Source: Nageia nagi | Lineage: Eukaryota > Pinophyta | Direction: 5' to 3' | DNA length: 64,000 bases | Assembly: GCA_050084985.1 (NCBI GenBank) | Contig: JBITNC010000002.1 | Coordinates: 34,534,001-34,598,000, forward strand | Shown here: positions 47,820 through 58,109 of the stretch, piece after piece | How the letters are laid out: each line of letters opens with the position of its first letter | How positions within the stretch are numbered: the first letter of the stretch is position 1 | The notes under the pieces: model-generated | What the model was told of the DNA's origin: nothing | The model's database searches: none | The model's input: only the letters and a program-made list of their open reading frames with translations | Position numbers and translations under genes: made by a program

Positions 47820-48870
47820 GGATTCACACTCTAGTGCTCTACCATACATATCTACATCTAGACCAAGGACAAGTAATATGACTCATATAAAAGAACATGA
47901 AGCATGGATGATGAGAAAGTGAATTTGGCATTGATGAGCACAATGGTGAATAGTCTTAACCTAGAATAATTCATAAAGCCCTTAACATACCATATTGAAA
48001 ATCAACCATGGAGGTTGATTATGATGCTTTGATGAAGAATGGCATGTGGAAGTTGGTAGATCTTCCATTTGTTAAGAAGGCTATCATATGCAAATGGGTA
48101 TTCAAAACAAAGTAAAACACTAACATAATACTTGATAAGCATAAGGCCCAACTAGTTGCCAAAGGATATGCCCAAGAGGAAGGTATAGACTATGAGGAGA
48201 TATTTTCTCCCACAACCAAGATAAATACCATCAAAATTGCTTTTACAATGGATTCATATTTTGTCTAGAAAGTATATTAGATAGATGTGAACAATGCCTT
48301 TCTAAAAAGAGATTTAAATAGCAAGAACCTAAGGAATTTATTATTGATCCAAAAAAAAGGAAAAGTATGTGATTGGTAAAGTCTCTATATGGTTTAAAAT
48401 AGGCTCCAAGAGCATGGTACATCAAAATTGATGAATACCTCCTACAACATGGTTTTGTTACAAGCCCTTATGATCCAAATCTTTACCTTCAACAACGTTG
48501 GGGAGATAGATATTGTTGTAGCGTATGTATATGATTTGGTCATCATAGGGAGTAATAAGGACTTGATCTTATCTTGTAAGGATGACCTCAAAAATTTATT
48601 CAACATGACTAATATTTATTTACTTCACTATTTCTTTGGATTGGAGGTATAGCAAATGTAGGAACATTTGTTTCATGGATGAAGTACATCAAGAGTTTTC
48701 TAGAGAAGTTCACGATGACAAATTGGCAACTTATTATTCACCACACAATATTCAGCTCTGCTAAATTTTCATGAAAGAAAAAGTTACATATGTTTTCTCC
48801 AAGTCTCTTGATTATGAAAATTTTGAATACTTTTTAGCTTCCTCTATTGTTATTTGAGGACCTAATGTAT
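47820..48870 (+). pseudogene. Copia pol remnant, family E (RT plus RNase H end)
   Basis: Plus-strand relic of the family seen at 8.2-10.0 kb. It includes MEVDYDALMKNGMWKLVDLP (about 48,010), [20 protein letters not shown], then LLQHGF, DIVVAYVYDLVIIGSNKDL with the RT active site altered, and LLHYFFGLEV. Most of RNase H is deleted; the remaining end reads FSKSLDYENFEYF near 48,800. Stops are frequent. It leads directly into a purine tract and the LTR at 48,883. Confidence 0.85.
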
Positions 48871-49084
48871 TATAGAGGGGAATATTAGAAGTTGTAATAC
48901 ATTAGATATAGATAAATAAAATAGATGTTAGGTATTTAGAATACCTTAATTTAGTATATTTCATTTATTAAATATTGTTAGTTTAATTATTTAAATGGGA
49001 ACCCTAAATTCTTGACTACCTTATGCATTTAAGCCTATTTTGATGTAATACAATTATTTTTGTCTTCTCTTATCTTTATCTGAT

Positions 49085-49290
49085 AGTATATCCTTTACAT
49101 AAAAGAGTGAACTAAATCAGATTTGTCTATAAAAGTATACCCTTTGGTTAAAAGGGTGAACCAAATCCAATTTGTCCATAAAGTATATATTTTGGACAAA
49201 AGGGTGAGCCAAATATGATATTTACATAAATTATATAATTTTTTTGATGGTATCTCCCTTTAGATAAAAGGATAAACCAAATAAGATATT
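49085..49290 (+). repeat. U3 tandem repeats of family E LTR
   Basis: Four copies of about 48-65 bp, each with a core close to AAAAGGGTGAACCAAATNNGAT, at about 49,099, 49,153, 49,199 and 49,266. The last copy sits just upstream of the TATA box. The core resembles the single-copy motif in the A and C LTRs. Confidence 0.7.
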
Positions 49291-49295
49291 TTCCC

Positions 49296-49305
49296 TATAT
49301 AAATA
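49296..49305 (+). promoter_or_regulatory. LTR TATA box, family E
   Basis: TATATAAATA within TTCCCTATATAAATAAGGC, positioned after the last U3 repeat as in elements A and C. Confidence 0.65.
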
Positions 49306-49665
49306 AGGCTTGGCCTTGAGGAAAATTATATTTTAGAGGGAAAGTTTATGTTAGAAGTTTATTTATAAGATATTATGTTTATTATCTTTATAGAGAAATA
49401 GAACAAGATTAGTATTATCTTGTTTATGAGAGATAAGAGCATTATGACCTCAAGCTAAATGTTTTTATAACTTTCTTGAAGATATACTTAGTTTATCTTT
49501 CATAGTAGATGTTTCTCACTACTTTTTAGTAATGAGTTTTACCACTATATATTATATGTTATTAGCCTTTTTCTGTGATTCTTTATGGTGGATTAAGGAA
49601 TTGTTTGGAAGTTGTAGAGGTGCTACAAATGATCTTGATGGAGGTTTCTTTATAAACCTCTTATT

Positions 49666-49677
49666 TGGTATCAAAGC
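49666..49677 (+). other. Primer binding site after the family E LTR
   Basis: TGGTATCAAAGC two bases after the LTR end, one mismatch from the standard PBS. It shows that this LTR also serves as a 5' LTR. Confidence 0.8.
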
Positions 49678-51790
49678 AAATTTGTAGACCATCTCCTTCA
49701 AACAATATTTTCTTGAGGCAATCCTCACCTTTAAGTACTATCCAAAATCTTTCTTTTTGTTTATATGTAGGGGAGTTTTCTATTTATCTTAATAATTTCT
49801 TTTGAGGTAAAAGATGTCTTATTTTTTTAGTCAAATACTAACCATTAAAAGTTTTTTATTTGATCTAACAATAATTATTTGTAAATTTGTTTCACATGAA
49901 AAAGGGTTAGTGTTTTGTAGAAAAGTTTAAAATTACAATTTTTTCTATAATTATTACTAGCATAACTTTAAAAAGAAATTTTTTTGTTTTGTGTTTTTTA
50001 CCTTATCTTTAGAAATAGCTCATTAAAAGATATCCAAAATTTCATAAACCCGAAACCAACTTACAATTTTCAAGATATGCATATTTGAAATTGTCCATTA
50101 TTGCAATTATTTTTGCAAGTGTAACAAACAAAACATTTTTGTTATTTTTTCAAATCCTAGCATAAAGATGAAAATTTATATTTTGTATTTTTTGGAAATA
50201 CTCATTAAGAGCCTTTCAAAGGTTGAAAAATAGCTTAAAATTGACTTACGATTTTCAAGATATGAGTATTTAAAGTTGATAATTGTAAATTTTTTACAAA
50301 TTTAGATTTTTTTTGGTAAATTTTTTAAGTTTTTCCAAAAATAATTGAAAAATGACATATGAGTTGTGTTATACTTATACTATGTAACATTTACAAAGTA
50401 ATAGCTATGAGTTGTGTTATACTATGTAACATTTACAAAGTAATAGTTGATTTTATGAATCTTGTTAAGATCCTTTGGATGATAACAAGAAGTAATTGGT
50501 TCTTTGACATGAATGGTTAAGTATTCTATGCATGTGTAGAAAGTTGGATGCTTTTTCGAGCCTATGAAGAGAGGCTATTATATCATTTTATTTTTAGTTT
50601 CTTAATAATTTAATTGAAACATAGGGAATCTCATGATAGATTTCTAACTCACAAAAGGAGAAAATGCAAGCCAATTGTTAAAACATTTCAACCAATAAAA
50701 AAATGTAAAATAGTTACTTTTGAGAATCATAACTTTGGATGTATGCCTTGATTTCATGCAAGTAAACGATTTTTGTATAATTACTTCAAATAGATACCAA
50801 TAATATATGGTTCATTGATTTTTAGGTACATTAATTTATTTAAAAGAATCTTCAAAAATATGAAGAAAACAAAATCTATTTTTTAAAGAACTATCAAAAA
50901 AAAATATTGAATTTCCAATTTGATTGCATCTTTGGTTGTATGACTTTGTTTGCAATAAGTGATGACCGCTAGAAAGTACTTTTAAATACTCTCTAATGGT
51001 ATATTTGTTTGTTAATATTTTAGTTTTTTAGTTCTTCAATTTTGATATATGAAATTGTATGTTAAAAGCTTTGCAAAAAAAAATACACAACTCATTTGTA
51101 TTTGATGCATGATACCTTAAGTATGTGATTTTAACTAATATGGTGATAATGATTAGATCAAAATATAATAAAAGAGGAGAAATATATTTTATAAAATAAA
51201 CAATAAGGTGATATTTTTTCTTACAACTAAAACATGGAGAATATTTATTTTTGCAAATAACAAGGGGGGAACAATACTTACCTTCCATGATCTTTTTTTT
51301 TTCACTTCTTTCCCTTGTTGCATATTAGGATGAAAAATATATATCTTATATAAAGTTGTTCTCAACTCTAAATTTGTTTTTTATTCAACTTTATAAAGAT
51401 TTGATTTTTGAATGTAACTTTATAAAAATTGATTTTTTTTAATAAAGATTTGATCTTTAAATTGGAATTTTATATAGATTTTTTTATAACTTAGTAAAAA
51501 TTTAATTTTTAAGTGAAACTTTCTAAACATTTGAAATTGTTTAAGTATCTTAAATATTTTTTAACTTAATTCTTTTTGCTAAAATATTTTGATATGTGAA
51601 ATAGAATGGGATTGTAAATCTTAATATTTTTGGAAAGAAATGGATTACTTAGCCATATCATTTTTTTGAACTCAAATTTGCATATGATTCCTCAAAATGA
51701 TTTGAAACCTTTCATGTAACTTGAAAATCATATCGTACTTGATCAAAGACAAGTTTGTATTTTATGACAATACTAAGTTTTAATATTTTT
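49678..51790. other. Leader-like AT-rich DNA after family E LTR, with local duplications
   Basis: No coding region. A ~182-bp tandem duplication is visible at about 50,019-50,280 (both halves hold CTCATTAA then ACTTACRATTTTCAAGATAT). A ~45-bp duplication (ATGAGTTGTGTTATAC...AACATTTACAAAGTAATAG) occurs at 50,358-50,405 and 50,407-50,448. Beyond about 50,500 nothing is recognised. Confidence 0.5.
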
Positions 51791-51805
51791 GGTTGGTAAT
51801 ATTTG

Positions 51806-52069
51806 TTTATGTGAACATGAGGCAACTGTTCTAGGAGCCCCCTCACCACCGCCAATTGGGGTAAGTCCTTTTATAATCTCCATTATCCACCTGGCATCTA
51901 TGGATAGTAGCACGATTATATCCAAACCGTAGCCAACTCAAAGCCGAACTAAAGTTGACTCGCAATAGCATTACGACATAATGGAACAACAATTGTGATT
52001 CGAACATGGGACCTCCCATAGATGATTCAAAGCATTTAACCATCACGTTGTTCCCTTTGGGACTTTTTA
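51806..52069 (-). mobile_element. Probable tRNA-derived SINE (264 bp)
   Basis: On the minus strand the element begins TAAAAAGTCCCAAAGGGAAC. It has an A-box-like AACGTGATGGTTAA (52,036-52,049) and a B-box GTTCGAATC (51,997-52,005) about 35 bp later, preceded by GGGAGGTCCCAT, as in many plant SINEs and tRNAs. Likely target duplications flank it: TTGGTAATATTTG (51,793-51,805) and TTGGCAATATTTG (52,070-52,082), 12 of 13 identical. Base composition is richer in G+C than the surroundings. The open frame across it (51,843-52,076) is an incidental reading. No long A/T tail is visible. Confidence 0.7.
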
Positions 52070-52334
52070 TTGGCAATATTTGGCATTGGGATAATGATAT
52101 ATTTCTTCAAATATGAAAAGGATACCATCTAATATTTTCATCAATAATTAAAAATTGTTCAATCCTATAAATATTTGACAACATTGAAAGCATTTGATCA
52201 AGAGTGATCAAGCCTATATCTTAAACTGAAAATATACTCCTTATTGGTTGGAGTACCAACTTCTTGAAAGGTACCCGATCCCTATAAATAAAGGTGAAGA
52301 TTGTTTAAAAATGAGATAAAATTCTATATGAAAA

Positions 52335-52713
52335 ATGAATATTATGCAATGGTAACTTATGTTACATTAACATATTGTTACTTCGATAAATAGATACTAT
52401 ATAATGGTAACTTATTTTGCATTGGTAATTGTTGCTTTGGTAACTAGATATTGTATAATGACAATTTGCAATGGTTACTTTGGCAACTTGATATTGTGCA
52501 ATGGTAACTTATGTTGCATTGGAAATTATTACTTTGGTAACTTGATATTGCATAATGGTAACTTTATGTTACATTGGAAAATGTTGTATTTGAAACTTCA
52601 TATTGCATAATGATAAATTTATGTTACATTGACAATTATTGCATTAGTAACTTGATATTGTGCAATGGTAACTTTATGCAATATTGGCAATTATTACTTC
52701 GGCAACTTGATAT
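52335..52713. repeat. 54-55 bp tandem array, left part
   Basis: Units of the form ATGGTAACTTATGTTACATT ... TTGGTAACTTGATATTGCATA begin at about 52,349, 52,404, 52,458, 52,501, 52,555, 52,610 and 52,665, mostly 54-55 bp apart (one shortened to 43). The array is interrupted by the Tork-like element at 52,714. Confidence 0.85.
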
Positions 52714-53135
52714 TGTGAGAATAATCACATTCAATTGATTCATGAATTTACAAAGCTTTTATAGAGCTTGGACTGAGCTCAATATAGACAAATGATAGTT
52801 GAGTAGATAAGCTCAACATTTATTACACTTATATCCAAATCCATCAAATATGCTCTAAATGTAGTTCAAACCTATTCTAGACAATCAAATAATAATGACA
52901 GAACTCCTATGAACTGGAACAGATCAGAACATATCACCAAACTAAGCTATAGAGCTAAAATAAGCACAAACTGGACTATTCTGGGCATACTAACAAAATG
53001 CCTAGCCTCCCGAGAAATGCAGTCACGTTTTAGGAGTGAAACGCGCAAGGTTAGAAACGCGCTGACCCTAAGCGTTTCTGCAGAAATATAGGAAAAAGTT
53101 GATTTCGTTACATTTTATGATTTGGTACTTCAACA
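52714..53135 (-). repeat. 3' LTR of the Tork-like element
   Basis: 422 bp. It carries a 17-bp segment near 53,050-53,066 missing from the other LTR. On the minus strand a TATAAAAG sequence is present (52,756-52,763). Confidence 0.95.
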
Positions 53136-56100
53136 TTCTCCCCCTTGATGCTGAGGGGACTTACCAGAAAGCTCCTCAGTAGCAGAAACTGAGCTTTAGC
53201 AACTCCTTTGGTGAAAGAATCAGCAATGTTGTCCAAAGTGTTGCAATACTTGAGCTCAATTACTCCTTTCTCCACCATATCTCTGATGAAGTGGTACTTC
53301 ATGTCAAAGTGCTTGGATCTACTATGGTGGACTGGATTAAGTGCCAATTGAATGGCACTTTGGTTGTCACAATACAATGTAGTAGGACCAATTTGCTTTT
53401 CTCCAAGTTCTTCTAGAACTTTTCTAAGCCACAAGGCTTGAGTACTAGCACTTGTGAGTGCTATGTATTTAGCTTCAGTAGAGGATAGAGCCATTGTAGT
53501 TTGTTTTTTAGAGCTCCATGTTACAAAACCAGACCCAAGAGTGAAACAATTCCCTGATGTAGACTTCCTATCATCAATGTTACTACCCCAATCACTATCA
53601 CTAAAGCCTTCAAGCTTTACAATATCCATTTTTGAGTAATGGATTCCAAAGTTGGTAGTACCTTTTACATATCTAAGAATTCTCTTAGTGGCTTTTAAAT
53701 GAGCTTCTGAAGGATCACTCGTGAACCTTGAAACAAGTGAGACTACATGTGCAATATCCGGTCTTGTGTTGGTGAGAAACATCAAGCTTCCCACAATGCT
53801 TCTGAAATTGGTCCCATCAGCCTTTGGTGTGCCATCATCTCTGCAAAGTAGCTCTCCATGAGCCATTGGTGTTGGTACTGATTTGCAATCAATCATACCA
53901 AATTTCTTCAACATGTCTTAGGCATATTTGGATTGGCAAATGAAGATTTCATCATCCTTTTGGAGTACTTCCATGCCTAGGAAGTATTGCATGAGTCCAA
54001 GGTCCTTCATTTCAAATTCTTTCATCATGGAACTCTTAAAGTTATCATTCATGCTCAAGTTACTCCCCATAAAGATAAGATCATCAACATACAAGCAAAC
54101 AAGTAGGAGATCATTACCTTGCTTCATGGTGTAGAGAGTAGGTTCACTTTTGCTCCTAGTGAATCCATATTGATGGAAGAACCCATCAATCCTTGAGTAC
54201 CAAGCTCTTAGAGCTTGTTTGATGCCATACAAAGCCTTCTTTAACTTATATACGAGATGTTCCTTTCCTTGGATTACAAAGCCTTGAGGTTGTTCAACAA
54301 AAACCTCTTCATCCAAATACCCATTCAAGAATGCACTTTTTACATCCATGTGCATTACTTTCCAACCTTTTTGGGCAGCTAGTGAAAGAACCAATCTAAT
54401 GGTTTCTTGCCTTGCTACTAGTGCAAAGGTCTCTTCATAATCAATGCCATACCTTTGGAGAAAGCCTTTGCCACAAGCCTTGCTTTGTGCCTCTCTATGG
54501 TGCCATTGCTATTGTATTTGGTCTTGTAGACCCATTTACAACCAACAATTTTCTTGCCTTTGGGAAGCTCCACAAGCTCCCAAGTATCATTCCTTTTTAT
54601 GGAAGAGATTTCATCTTCCATGGCCTTCACCCAAACATCATTAGTACATGCTTGTTCATAACTAGAAGGTTCAACCTCTACACTAGTTATCAAAGCATAA
54701 TTGATCACATCACCTTTAGGAGCTTGATCATCTTCATCACCATACATTTTTAAATTCTCAAGTCTTCTAACAACATCTTGAAGTTCATTTGCTTGACTTC
54801 TAGTGTATCTTCTTGAGAAATTTTTGTCTAACATTTGTTGTGGTGGATGATTGGCAAGAATTCTTTTTCCTTTGCTCACAAGATTTGGAGAGTCTTCATC
54901 CATTGGAGATGGTAAAGGAGATGGTGTGCTTGAAGAAGTGCTTGAATCCTTTGGAGGACTTGGAGGCCATGGAAGAGGGTTGATCTTGGACTGACTTGGC
55001 TTCATATTAGAGGCATTTACATCTTGAGGAGGATTATTTACATAGAGTTTTTTATGACTCCATGCTCCCCTTTCATCAAAAATTACATCTCTTGAGACAA
55101 TAATCTTTCTAGTTTTTGGATTATACAATTTATAAGCCTTTGAAGACTCACTATAGCCTATGAAAATACATGACTCACTTTTTGCATCAAGCTTTTTTCT
55201 AAGCTCATTTGGTACATGTACATAAGCTAAACATCCAAAAACTCTAAAATGCCTTACATTGGGTTTTTTCAAAAACCATGCTTCATAAGGAGTGACACCT
55301 TCCAAGCTTGAGGTTGGACTCCTATTGAGAATATACATCGCTGTCCTTGATGCTTCAGCCCAATATTGATTGCTCAATTCTTTTGTTTGTAGCATGCACC
55401 TTGCCATTTCTACAATAGTGCGATTTTTCCTTTTGGAAACACCATTTTGTTGTGGAGTATAAGGTGATGTGAATTGCCTTTTTATTCCATAATCCTTGCA
55501 AAACTTCAAGAATTCATTAGAGCAATACTCTCCTCCATTATCACTTCTTAGGCATATTACTTTACATTCACTTTGATTCTCTACATGGTTCTTAAAATCT
55601 TGAAAGTACTTGAAGACTTCATCTTTTGATTTTAAGAAATATATCCAACAATATCTAGAGAAATCATCAATAAAAGTGAGTAAGTAAGAATTTTTACCCA
55701 TACTTAGAGTTTGCATAGGTCCACAAAGATCACTATGCACCATTTGTAGGGGTTTAGAGGCCCTCTATGCTTCTCCTCTTGGGAATTTGCTTCTTGAGTG
55801 CTTTCCAAAAGCACATCCTAGGCACACTTCATTTTTATTATCTTCAACTTTGGGTAGCCCATAGACCATAGTTTGATATGTTAGTAATCTCAAATTTACA
55901 AAATTTAGATGACCATATCATAGATGCCAAAGCCAACTCTTGTTGTCAATGGCTACATTTGCAAGTGAAGCACCATTATTTTTACCAAATTGGAGAGGAA
56001 ATAAGCGATTTTTGGTCATAGGGACTGAAGTGACCAGCCTATTACCATGATTTTTATCATAAATCTTACATTTTGCATTCTCAAATACAAGCTTATAATT

Positions 56101-57270
56101 TCTCTCCATTATTTGGCCTACACTCAACAAATTGTGTTTTAAATTTGGAGTATAGTAGATGTCTTTTACCTTCTTGGGACCTTCAATGGTGCTTACCTCC
56201 ATGGCTTCCATGCCTTCAACTTGCAATGGATTGTCATCTCCAAGTCTGATCTTAGACTTGTATGAGTTGTTCAAAGAAGAAAACAACTCCCCCTTGCCGG
56301 TCATATGGTTTGATGCTCCCGTATCTAGCAACCAAGTCTCTTCTTTCACCTTTTCATCTTGGTTTTCCATGGACATGAACAAGTGAGAGGAATTCTCTTC
56401 CTCTCCATAGTGGGCACCTCCACTATTTCCTTCTTGTGAGGCTTTCAATCTATACTCACTCTCAAAATGACCAAACTTGTTACAGTAATAACATTGTTTG
56501 TCACTCTTGTCACCACTTGTCCTTCCTCTACCTCTTCCTCTTCCTTGGAATCTCCCTCTTTTGGCTTTCCCTCTTTCTCTTCTTCCTCCTCTTGAAGAAT
56601 TGGATTCACCTTCCTTGATTGCAAAGGCTTTGTCATCAGCTTGATCAGTTGAAGGAGTGAGGTCTTTGAGCCTCTCTTCATGACTCATCAAGGAACCAAT
56701 GAGAGTATCATAGGGAAGAGCAGCCAAGTCTTTGCTTTCCTCTATGATAATTGCTACATGGTTCCACTTGAGGAGAAGTGATCTAAGCACCTTCTTCACC
56801 ACTACTTCATTGGTGATTGTTTCTCCAAGGGTTTTCATCTTGTCAACACAAGATTTAACCCTCACACAATAGTCACCAACAAACTCATCATCCCTCATTT
56901 TGAGATTTTCAAAATCCCTCTTCAAGGTTTGGAGTCTCACTTGCTTGATTTGAGCACTCCCTTGGAAACCTTGCTTGAGTGCTTCCCAAGCACTCTTTGC
57001 TAATGTGCATGATGCAATCCTAGGGAAAATTGCATTCCCCATTGAAGCTTGAAGATGGTAGAGAGCAAAGGAATTGTTCCTTTGATTTTGCTTCATGTCT
57101 TTCTTGGCTTGATCTCCCAAAGTAGACCAATCGGTTGGATCAGTGTATCCATCCTCAACAATGTCCCATAATCCCTTTCCTATGAGCAAGGTCTTCATCT
57201 TGATAGACCAGTACTCATAGTCATCTCCATGGAATTCTGGTAATGGGAGTGAATTGTTGTTGTTGGCCAT
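53108..57270 (-). pseudogene. Tork-like gag-pol polyprotein with three stops and one frameshift
   Basis: Starts at 57,270 (MANNNNSLPLPEFHGDDYEY) with the gag core, basic RG-rich region, and a zinc knuckle CYYCNKFGHFESEY whose last Cys is Tyr. Protease is intact (WLLDTGASNHMTG). Integrase follows with the His and Cys pairs (LWHL...YGHLN; CLGCAFGK), HSDLCGP and DNGGEY, but its catalytic Glu is Lys (55,432-55,434). RT (LDVKSAFLNGYLD equivalent and YVDDLI) and RNase H (STSGNCF, STEAKYIAL, YCDNQSAIQLA) are well preserved. Breaks: TGA at 55,918-55,920 in place of Arg, TAG at 55,765-55,767 in place of Trp, a frameshift near 54,420-54,460 early in RT, and TAA at 53,918-53,920 in place of Gln. The last codons run into the LTR. 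Only the gag-protease part has an uninterrupted frame (450 codons). Confidence 0.95.
53136..53146 (-). other. Polypurine tract, Tork-like element
   Basis: AAGGGGGAGAA on the minus strand immediately before the 3' LTR. Confidence 0.9.
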
Positions 57271-57351
57271 TTTTCAAAAAATGACAGGACTGGACTGTAC
57301 ACTTGCAAGAATGCTTGCAATGTAATCTCTTCTAACCCAAAAGAGCAAGAG

Positions 57352-57363
57352 GCTTTGATACCA
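57352..57363 (-). other. Primer binding site, Tork-like element
   Basis: TGGTATCAAAGC on the minus strand, three bases from the 5' LTR end; complementary to initiator tRNA-Met with one mismatch. Confidence 0.9.
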
Positions 57364-57366
57364 CAA

Positions 57367-57771
57367 TGTGAGAATAATCACATTTAATTGATTCATGAAT
57401 TTACAAAGCTTTTATAGAGCTTGGACTGAGCTCAATATAGACAAATGATAGTTGAGTAGATAAGCTCAACATTTATTACACTTATATCCAAATCCATCAA
57501 ATATGCTCTAAATGTAGTTCAAACCTATTCTAGACAGTCAAACAATAATGACAGAACTCCTACGAACTGGAACAAATCAGAACAGATCGCCAAACTAAGC
57601 TATAGAGCTAAAATAAGCACAAACTAGACTATTCTGGGCGTACTGACAAAATGCCTAGCCTCCTGAGAAACGCGGTCACGTTTTAGGAGTGAAACGCGTG
57701 ACACTAAGCGTTTTTGTAGAAATATAGGAAAAAGTTGATTTCGTTACATTTTATGATTTGGTACTTCAACA
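57367..57771 (-). repeat. 5' LTR of the Tork-like element
   Basis: 405 bp; lacks the 17-bp segment present in the 3' LTR. TATAAAAG at 57,409-57,416 on the minus strand. Confidence 0.95.
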
Positions 57772-57776
57772 GATAT

Positions 57777-57895
57777 TGCATAATGGCAACTTTAAGTTAC
57801 TTTGGCAATTGTTATTTTGGCAACTTCATAATGTGCAATGGAAATTTTGTATTATATAAATAATTGTTGTTTTGGCAACTATATTATGTAATGAA
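57777..57895. repeat. 54-55 bp tandem array, right part
   Basis: Continues the array at 52,335-52,713 after the Tork-like element: TGCATAATGGCAACTTTAAG, then TTGGCAATTGTTATTTTGGC. About two further degenerate units are seen. Confidence 0.75.
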
Positions 57896-58109
57896 AAAGA
57901 TATGAGAACTCAACTCTTATATTTTTACTACACTTGGTTGAATAAGAAATTATTGTACTTTATCTTTATGTGAAATCAAGCCAACAAATTCAAGATCTTT
58001 GTAATCATCCTAAATATAAACTTTGATCAAGATGGTGAAACAATCTCCTTAAACTCTCTCTCAAGTCTTTTAATCCAACATGAGGAGTCACTAAGGAATA
58101 ACTAAAAGG

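Larger units (their letters stand above)
48883..49663 (+). repeat. LTR of Copia family E, bounded by pol on the left and PBS on the right
   Basis: About 781 bp. The left end TATTAGAAGTTGTAATACAT follows the purine tract AGAGGGGAA (48,874-48,882) and corresponds to TGTTAGAATAATACATT at 8,230 (TG has become TA). The right end TAAACCTCTTA is followed by a PBS. It contains a palindrome AGGTATT-TAG-AATACCT (48,930-48,946), four tandem U3 repeats (about 49,085-49,290) and a TATA box. Confidence 0.8.
52714..57771 (-). mobile_element. Tork-like Ty1/Copia LTR retrotransposon (5,058 bp)
   Basis: LTRs at 57,367-57,771 (5', 405 bp) and 52,714-53,135 (3', 422 bp) begin TGTTGAAGTACC and end TTCTCACA on the minus strand. 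The target duplication is GATAT (52,709-52,713 and 57,772-57,776). PBS is at 57,352-57,363 and PPT at 53,136-53,146. The LTRs differ by about 16 substitutions plus one 17-bp indel counted by eye (roughly 4%), 14 of them transitions. This is the youngest element in the window. The gag start and overall layout resemble the Tork/TNT1 group; lineage assignment is tentative. Confidence 0.95.

Noticed and set aside
51997-52049. Functional tRNA gene
   Set aside because: A- and B-box-like sequences are present but no cloverleaf with acceptor and anticodon stems can be formed by eye; a SINE fits better.
51843-52076. 77-codon minus-strand open frame as a small protein gene
   Set aside because: It covers the SINE-like element, including its B-box, and has no protein-like motif; the frame is better explained by higher G+C.
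52335-52713. CRISPR-like array
   Set aside because: The whole 54-55 bp unit is repeated and drifts uniformly; there are no conserved repeats separated by unique spacers, and the context is plant nuclear DNA.
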